Shown here piece by piece: positions 46,247-50,807 of a DNA stretch of 50,807 nucleotides. The notes under the pieces were generated by a model. The model did no database searches. It saw only the letters and a program-made list of their open reading frames with translations, and was not told the origin of the DNA. Numbering within the stretch: position 1 is the first letter of the stretch; each line of letters starts with the position of its first letter. A program made the translations under genes and the position numbers. This stretch comes from an uncultured Alphaproteobacteria bacterium (GTDB lineage: Bacteria; Pseudomonadota; Alphaproteobacteria; Rickettsiales; Midichloriaceae): assembly GCA_903887235.1 (NCBI GenBank), contig CAISOX010000076.1:1-50807 (forward strand), written 5' to 3'.

Positions 46247-47521
46247 ATGAAAGCTCATAACAAACAATCCCAGCTTCGTGCAATTATAGCATCATTGATA
46301 GGTAACACTTTAGAATGGTTCGACTACACCTTATATGCATATTTTGCTACAGTAATCAGCGCGTTATTCTTTCCAAATCATGGGCTATATGTTGGGATGT
46401 TAATGACATTTGCAACATTTACAGTTGGATTAGCGGCGCGTCCTATAGGTGGAATAATTTTTGGTTACATTGGGGATAAATATAGTCGAAAAAAAATGCT
46501 ATTTATTACAATGCTATTGATGTCTATTCCAACTTTATGCATTGGTATGCTACCTACTTATGATTCAATTGGAGTGTTAGCGCCTATTATTTTAGTAACC
46601 TTACGTATTTTACAAGGCGTTGCTCTTGGCGGAGAATTTGGAGCATCTTGTGTATATTTATATGAATCAGCTGAGCAAAATAAAAGATCATTTTATGGTT
46701 CATTACCTCTTACTGGTGTGGGGTTGGGATTAGTTTTAAGTGCGTCTACTGTTTTTTTAATTGAATCTATCTTTACTAAAGAAGAAGTTTATGATTTTGC
46801 TTGGAGAATACCATTTTTTATTAGTGTATTTGGAGCTATAATCGCTCTATATATTAGGAGCTCATTACTCGAGACAATTGATTTTATCGAAGCCAAACTC
46901 AACAAATCTCTTGTACAAAATCCAATATATGAATTATTTAAAAATTATAAATATTCATTATTGAAGCTATTTGCTATATTTCTAACGACACAGGTTTCTT
47001 TTTTTGTTGTTTTTATTTTTGGTAAATCAATGATGATTGAATTTTTATCATACAGCAATGAGACAGCTGGAAAATTCAATCTTTTGACCGTTGTGAGTTA
47101 TACAGTATCCACCTTTGTGTCTGGCTATATTTCTAGTAAAATTAATAAAAGGTCTATTATTTTATTTGGCATCATTGGAATTTTTTTCTCGGCATATCCG
47201 TTTATACTCTCTTTGCAATCGGGAAATTTGTATAATATATTATTCATGTCTATGTTGTTGGGGATATTTATAGGTATGACAGAATCATTGTTAAACCCGT
47301 TAGTTGCTGAAGAATTTCCAGTTAGCATACGGGCAACGGGTATATCATTTTGTTGGAATTTTACCTCTATAGCTTTTGGAGCAACCGCTCCTTTATTATC
47401 TATGTGGGCAATAAAGAACATAGCAGGGGTAGATTCAGTGGCATGGCTTCTAATGTCTGTTTGCATTATAAGTATATCAGCTATTTTTATATGTAAAATC
47501 GGGCAAAAAACTAAAATTTAG
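46247..47521 (+). CDS. MFS transporter of the ProP family, second copy
   Basis: A 424-residue, about 12-segment inner-membrane carrier. Helix 1 has IGNTLEWFDYTLYAYFA, the helix 2-3 loop reads ARPIGGIIFGYIGDKYSRKK, and helix 4 has RILQGVALGGEFGASCVYL. It is the same family as the gene at 14973 but clearly divergent. Its substrate (osmolyte, amino acid or other metabolite) is not predictable. The C-terminal FCWNFTSIAFGATAPLLSMW is typical. Confidence 0.88.
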   Translation: MKAHNKQSQLRAIIASLIGNTLEWFDYTLYAYFATVISALFFPNHGLYVGMLMTFATFTVGLAARPIGGIIFGYIGDKYSRKKMLFITMLLMSIPTLCIGMLPTYDSIGVLAPIILVTLRILQGVALGGEFGASCVYLYESAEQNKRSFYGSLPLTGVGLGLVLSASTVFLIESIFTKEEVYDFAWRIPFFISVFGAIIALYIRSSLLETIDFIEAKLNKSLVQNPIYELFKNYKYSLLKLFAIFLTTQVSFFVVFIFGKSMMIEFLSYSNETAGKFNLLTVVSYTVSTFVSGYISSKINKRSIILFGIIGIFFSAYPFILSLQSGNLYNILFMSMLLGIFIGMTESLLNPLVAEEFPVSIRATGISFCWNFTSIAFGATAPLLSMWAIKNIAGVDSVAWLLMSVCIISISAIFICKIGQKTKI

Positions 47522-47685
47522 ATATATGACGGTTCATGCCTTTCCTTCCTGTCCAGTTTTTTAATGACCACTTCTGGTATTGGTGGTAACTGTATTTAAA
47601 ATAAAAAAATATTTAAATTTTAACTCGGGCTAGTTATAAAATTGTGTTAGCATGGGCTCACATCAACTTAGTACATTTAACAATA

Positions 47686-48450
47686 ATGTTTACAGGTAAA
47701 CAACAAAAACAGAAAATAAAACTTGAAAATGTTAAAAAGATACTTCTAGTAGCCTCTGGCAAAGGCGGAGTAGGAAAATCTACAATTGCAGCTAATTTAG
47801 CAATTGCACTTGTAGAATTAGGATATAAAGTTGGATTACTTGATGCTGATATATATGGTCCATCTATCCCAAGAATTTTTGAAATCAATCATAAGCCTGA
47901 GGTTGTAGAAGGTTTATTACAGCCCCATAAAAAATTTAAAATAAGTTTGATGTCTATGGGATTTTTAGTCCCAGAGGGTTCTGCATTGATTTGGCGTGGA
48001 CCAATGCTTACAAAGGCTGTGCACCAACTTTTTAAAATGACAGCATGGGGTGATTTAGATTATTTAATAGTTGATACGCCGCCTGGCACAGGAGATATTC
48101 ATTTAAGTATTGCAGAAAACTATGTTATAGATGGAGCAATTGTGATTACAACTCCTCAAAAACTTGCGTTGATAGATGCATTTAAAGCAGTGGATATGTT
48201 TTTTAAACTAAAAATAGATATAATGGGAGTTATTGAAAATATGGCATACTATACCAATTCGGCAAGTGGTACAAATGAATATATTTTTGGCAAAAATAGT
48301 TTATCAAATTATTGCGAAGATAAGAAAATAAGGTTTATAGAACAAATACCCCTTGATCAAGATTTATCCAATAAAACCTTAATTAATCTCATGGATAATA
48401 AGATTATAAAAGCTATTTTTGAAAGGATATTAAGTAAATTAATAAAGTGA
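47686..48450 (+). CDS. mrp: Mrp/ApbC/NBP35-type iron-sulfur carrier ATPase, missing N-terminal domain
   Basis: This P-loop ATPase carries Fe-S clusters or helps cluster transfer. From Met at 47686 it has 254 residues: VASGKGGVGKSTIAANLA (deviant Walker A, 25-32), LLDADIYGPSIPRIF, and DTPPGTGDIHLS. The usual N-terminal DUF59/MIP18 domain of about 90 residues is absent. In-frame sequence runs back to a TAA at 47614-47616 and includes VHLTIMFT, like the end of DUF59, so it was truncated. A GTG at 47644 is an alternative start. The usual C-terminal CPxC is also missing. Confidence 0.85.
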   Translation: MFTGKQQKQKIKLENVKKILLVASGKGGVGKSTIAANLAIALVELGYKVGLLDADIYGPSIPRIFEINHKPEVVEGLLQPHKKFKISLMSMGFLVPEGSALIWRGPMLTKAVHQLFKMTAWGDLDYLIVDTPPGTGDIHLSIAENYVIDGAIVITTPQKLALIDAFKAVDMFFKLKIDIMGVIENMAYYTNSASGTNEYIFGKNSLSNYCEDKKIRFIEQIPLDQDLSNKTLINLMDNKIIKAIFERILSKLIK

Positions 48451-48476
48451 AGGTAAAAAGAGAGGAGATTTTTGCA

Positions 48477-49246
48477 ATGCGATTCACTCAGGAGTGAATC
48501 GGTGGATGGTTGAAACAAGAGGCTGAAATCTTGGTAAAGGAAGTAGGAGCGAATATTCAGATACGGTAATCCAAATTATGAGGCCTATAGTGGCAGATAT
48601 ACTGGCAGCGAAGGTAATTACCACCATGGTGGTAATAGCATTAATTATTATGATTTTAGTACAACAAATAACTATCAAAAAGCGTCTGAAAAACAAAAAA
48701 AGTGATGAAGAGCAAGCAGAAGATGATGCTTCTTCTGGTAAAATTATAATAGCTGTAATAGTTGGGTAGTAGTAGAAGGTATTATTGCTACAGTGGTACG
48801 CTCTGAAGCTAAGAAGGTATACAAAGCTTATGGGGTACGAATTGAGCGAACTATTTATAATGGCTACAGGGAGATGCTAAAGATTTGCATAGCAAGAGCG
48901 GTGTGATTAGCAATGAATTAGCTCTTGAAGTATGTGAGAAAAAAGAAATTATAAAATACAAGTATCAGCAAGACAGTTCATTTTTTGCAAAAGTAAGTGG
49001 CTTTCTCACAACTGGTTATTATCGTGATTTAGATTGCAAGCAGCTTTTGAAGCAAAAGATGGTAATTTGTTACCTGAAATGCGCTATGTTAGTGAGGTAT
49101 TACAAGATAAGGATATGAACGTATTTCCCGAAAGTGTTACAGATAATAGCATTAAATGCATAATGGATTCATGCAATGCAATGGGTGATAAATTCTTAAC
49201 TCCTCTATGCGTAGAACAATTCTACGAACATTGTATTGTTGCATAG
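48477..49246 (+). pseudogene. Multiply frameshifted gene for an unrecognised membrane protein
   Basis: Coding continues across several frames: a Tyr- and Gly-rich segment (NPNYEAYSGRYTGSEGNYHH, to about 48700); an acidic piece then a hydrophobic KIIIAVIVG helix; RSEAKKVYKAYGVRIERTI; GDAKDLHSKSGVISNELALE from 48873; and AFEAKDGNLLPEMRYVSEVL to the TAG at 49244-49246. At least three shifts and one stop separate them. It most likely was one protein of about 240 residues with one or two membrane helices and several cysteines near the end. I do not recognise the family. It is on the same strand as mrp, 26 bases after its end. 49247-49373 holds nothing I can support. Confidence 0.6.
48481..48500. 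repeat. Nine-base perfect inverted repeat
   Basis: GATTCACTC and GAGTGAATC are perfect complements separated by AG, giving a 20-base hairpin or operator. It starts four bases into the pseudogene that follows mrp. No T-run follows, so it is not a standard terminator on the plus strand. Confidence 0.8.
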
Positions 49247-49373
49247 TTTATATTTACTTCGTATTATTTGAGGGTGCAATATACTTTGTGTAAATTACTA
49301 AAAAAGATAAAGATGCAAACTACTCTAAACATAACTTAGCGGCGGCATTTACCGTCATTATCACACTCTATTT

Positions 49374-50669
49374 TTAACTGGGTCTTGTTTTAGTTATTCC
49401 TGAAGCTATCCATACCCCTATAATTGCAATAATTGGAATAGCACAAAATCCATAAGTAAATATTTCCAGAACTTTTCTTTTTGGAATATAAGAAGTAAAT
49501 GGTACTTTAGCAATATACATTCCTAACGAAATTGATAGAGAAGAGATCGCAACGCCAAAACTAATTGATACTTGTCTACAAGCATTGAAAATAACATTAA
49601 TAGTGCTAATTTCCTTCTTATTAAAATTAAGCACACTCATTGTTTGAATTGGGGTGCCACATAATCCACTAAATGTCCCTCTTATAAAAAATAAAATAAG
49701 GCCAAAGATAGGCATGTTAGAATTATTAATTAACATAATCATAGGGGTAAAAATAGCAATTCCAATTAATCCTATTGTAATAGGTAGACTTGCTCCATGT
49801 TTATTGAATAAATAGACTGAATATCGACTTGTAACTATTGCTCCTACAGCTTGTATACCCATTAATAGTCCCGATATCATAGCAGAAAATCCAATCCCTA
49901 CTTGCAAAAATAATCCTATCATAAAGATAGCTCCAAAATGACATATTTGAAAGCATAATTGAATTAAATTAGCACGTACAAAATTATTGTTTTTAAAGAA
50001 TTTTAAATTAATTAACGGATATTTATGATTTTTTTCAATTTTAATAAATATCCAACAAAGTGGTATTAAAGCCATTAACCTAAATATTATAGATAAAGAA
50101 AAGCCAAATTTACTAAGTTGAGATAAGCTATAGAATATATTAATTAAAATAATTGATGATAAAATAAATCCCATTAGATCAAGCGGATACCTAACTTCAT
50201 GAGATTCTTCTTTTAAATGAATAATAGAATAAATAGCTAGTAATAAACAAATTGGTCCTGAGAATACAAAAACAAACTGCCAACTAAAAGTTTTTAATAA
50301 TATTCCTCCAAAGAATGGAGCAATAGCAGGAGCTATAAGTGATGGAATAAAAGTAAAGCTAGTAATACTTGCATATTCTGATTTATCATAGACACGATAA
50401 ATTATGGTCATTCCTACTGGTATTAGTATTCCCCCACCAATACCTTGCGCAAATCTTAGAAAGATTAATTGATTTAGAGTTGTAGCAAAAGCGCATAATG
50501 TTGAGCTAATACCAAAAATTAACATTGCGAGGATATAAATATTTTTAAGGCCAAATCTATTACTTACCCATCCACTAATAGGTATCGAAAGCGCAAGAGC
50601 TAACAGAAAGGATAAATTAATCCATTCTGTAGCTATGATTGATACATTAAAATATTTTGCAACAGTAGG
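49374..50669 (-). pseudogene. DHA2-type multidrug MFS transporter, 5' end cut by an IS
   Basis: The frame resembles EmrB/QacA-type 14-segment exporters: WVSNRFGLKNIYILAML and RFAQGIGGGILIPVGMTIIYRVY. An ATG at 50525 gives 383 residues, but the frame continues upstream without stop through PTVAKYFNVSIIATEWINLSF, the normal helix-1 region, to 50669. There a CAA and a TGA, both inside the adjoining IS-like sequence, end it. So the first few codons and the promoter are lost. The remaining gene would start within helix 2 and is probably not functional. Confidence 0.8.
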
Positions 50670-50670
50670 T

Positions 50671-50807
50671 TGTCAATAAGAAAGTAAAAGTGCACCACCA
50701 TAGGCACGCAAAAGTGCACCACTAAAAAGTCAATAAAATAAGAAAATCAGCTCACAAAAATTACAAATATTAGCAACTAAAAACTTTTTATTAGTATGGG
50801 TTGTTGA
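50671..50807. mobile_element. IS21-like terminus, partial
   Basis: It starts TG at 50671 and holds two copies of aaaagtgcaccac (near 50687 and 50711), each with further similar text: repeated subterminal motifs as in IS21-family ends. The cargo genes lie beyond the window. It directly truncates the DHA2 gene. The family label is inferred from the repeat layout only. Confidence 0.5.

Noticed and set aside
46045-46260. 71-residue plus-strand frame ahead of the second ProP-like gene
   Set aside because: A ggggggatt run precedes a GTG, but the text has no family, is rich in Lys, Phe and Met as AT-biased noise is, and overlaps the transporter start. Left out as probably spurious.
48484-48769. Frames of 63-70 residues on both strands over the pseudogene
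   Set aside because: The plus-strand one mixes a wrong frame with a true fragment of the broken gene; the minus-strand one is its antisense.

Overview
The window reads as a chromosome segment of an obligately intracellular alphaproteobacterium of the order Rickettsiales, probably close to Rickettsiaceae. Support comes from very AT-rich genes, a circularly permuted two-piece tmRNA gene, a 17-kDa-antigen-type lipoprotein, a small Rickettsia-type lipoprotein, several ProP-like transporters, a patatin-like phospholipase, and a candidate replication origin beside hemE. It is not a textbook Rickettsia: thiD-tenA, a dapB-dapA-dapF-dapL lysine/diaminopimelate operon and many decayed insertion sequences set it apart. 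I do not assign a genus.

Layout. 0.1-1.5 kb: thiD-tenA (thiamin salvage), with the 5' end of thiD rebuilt by an IS end. 1.7-13.3 kb: mostly minus-strand housekeeping genes: prfB (with its programmed frameshift), rplY-trmFO, cspA, hemE-dnaB, fnr-folD-yihY and hit-lpxL; murB is divergent from prfB. The 239-base gap upstream of hemE is the best oriC candidate. 13.4-13.7 kb: ssrA (tmRNA) on the minus strand. 13.9-18.9 kb: a histidine-kinase-like protein without its phospho-acceptor histidine, a ProP-type transporter, tRNA-Leu, rho and ispE. 19.0-21.8 kb: a foreign-looking island, in which a dead IS3-type transposase and an IS end precede a GC-richer two-gene cassette (DCC/DUF4166 protein plus a saccharopine-dehydrogenase-like protein), followed by another IS end. 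22.1-27.0 kb: operon of RNase E/G, an MsbA-type ABC exporter, ccmA and ccmB. 27.05-27.6 kb: scraps of at least two transposase families.

27.7-33.1 kb: cutA, tRNA-Lys, ndk, a small lipoprotein, fabI, a 17-kDa-antigen-like lipoprotein, ppsR and ftsH. 33.3-36.9 kb: the dap operon, which needs no acyl intermediates if the aminotransferase is DapL; its epimerase has serine at both usual catalytic cysteine positions. 37.2-40.1 kb: the rpsB-tsf-pyrH-frr translation operon. 40.3-47.5 kb: a host-attachment-family protein, xerD, topA with a gamma-carbonic-anhydrase-like gene, a patatin with altered motifs and a second ProP-like transporter. 47.6-50.8 kb: an Mrp ATPase lacking its N-terminal domain, a multiply frameshifted membrane-protein pseudogene, and a DHA2 drug-efflux gene cut at its 5' end by an IS21-like terminus that runs off the window.

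Overall this is a core of replication, translation, envelope and cofactor genes overlaid with gene decay: hybrid starts, truncated domains and solo IS ends. The most interesting places are the 19.4-21.7 kb cassette, the Ser/Ser epimerase, the ferredoxin-NADP reductase with no normal start codon, the oriC candidate and the permuted tmRNA.
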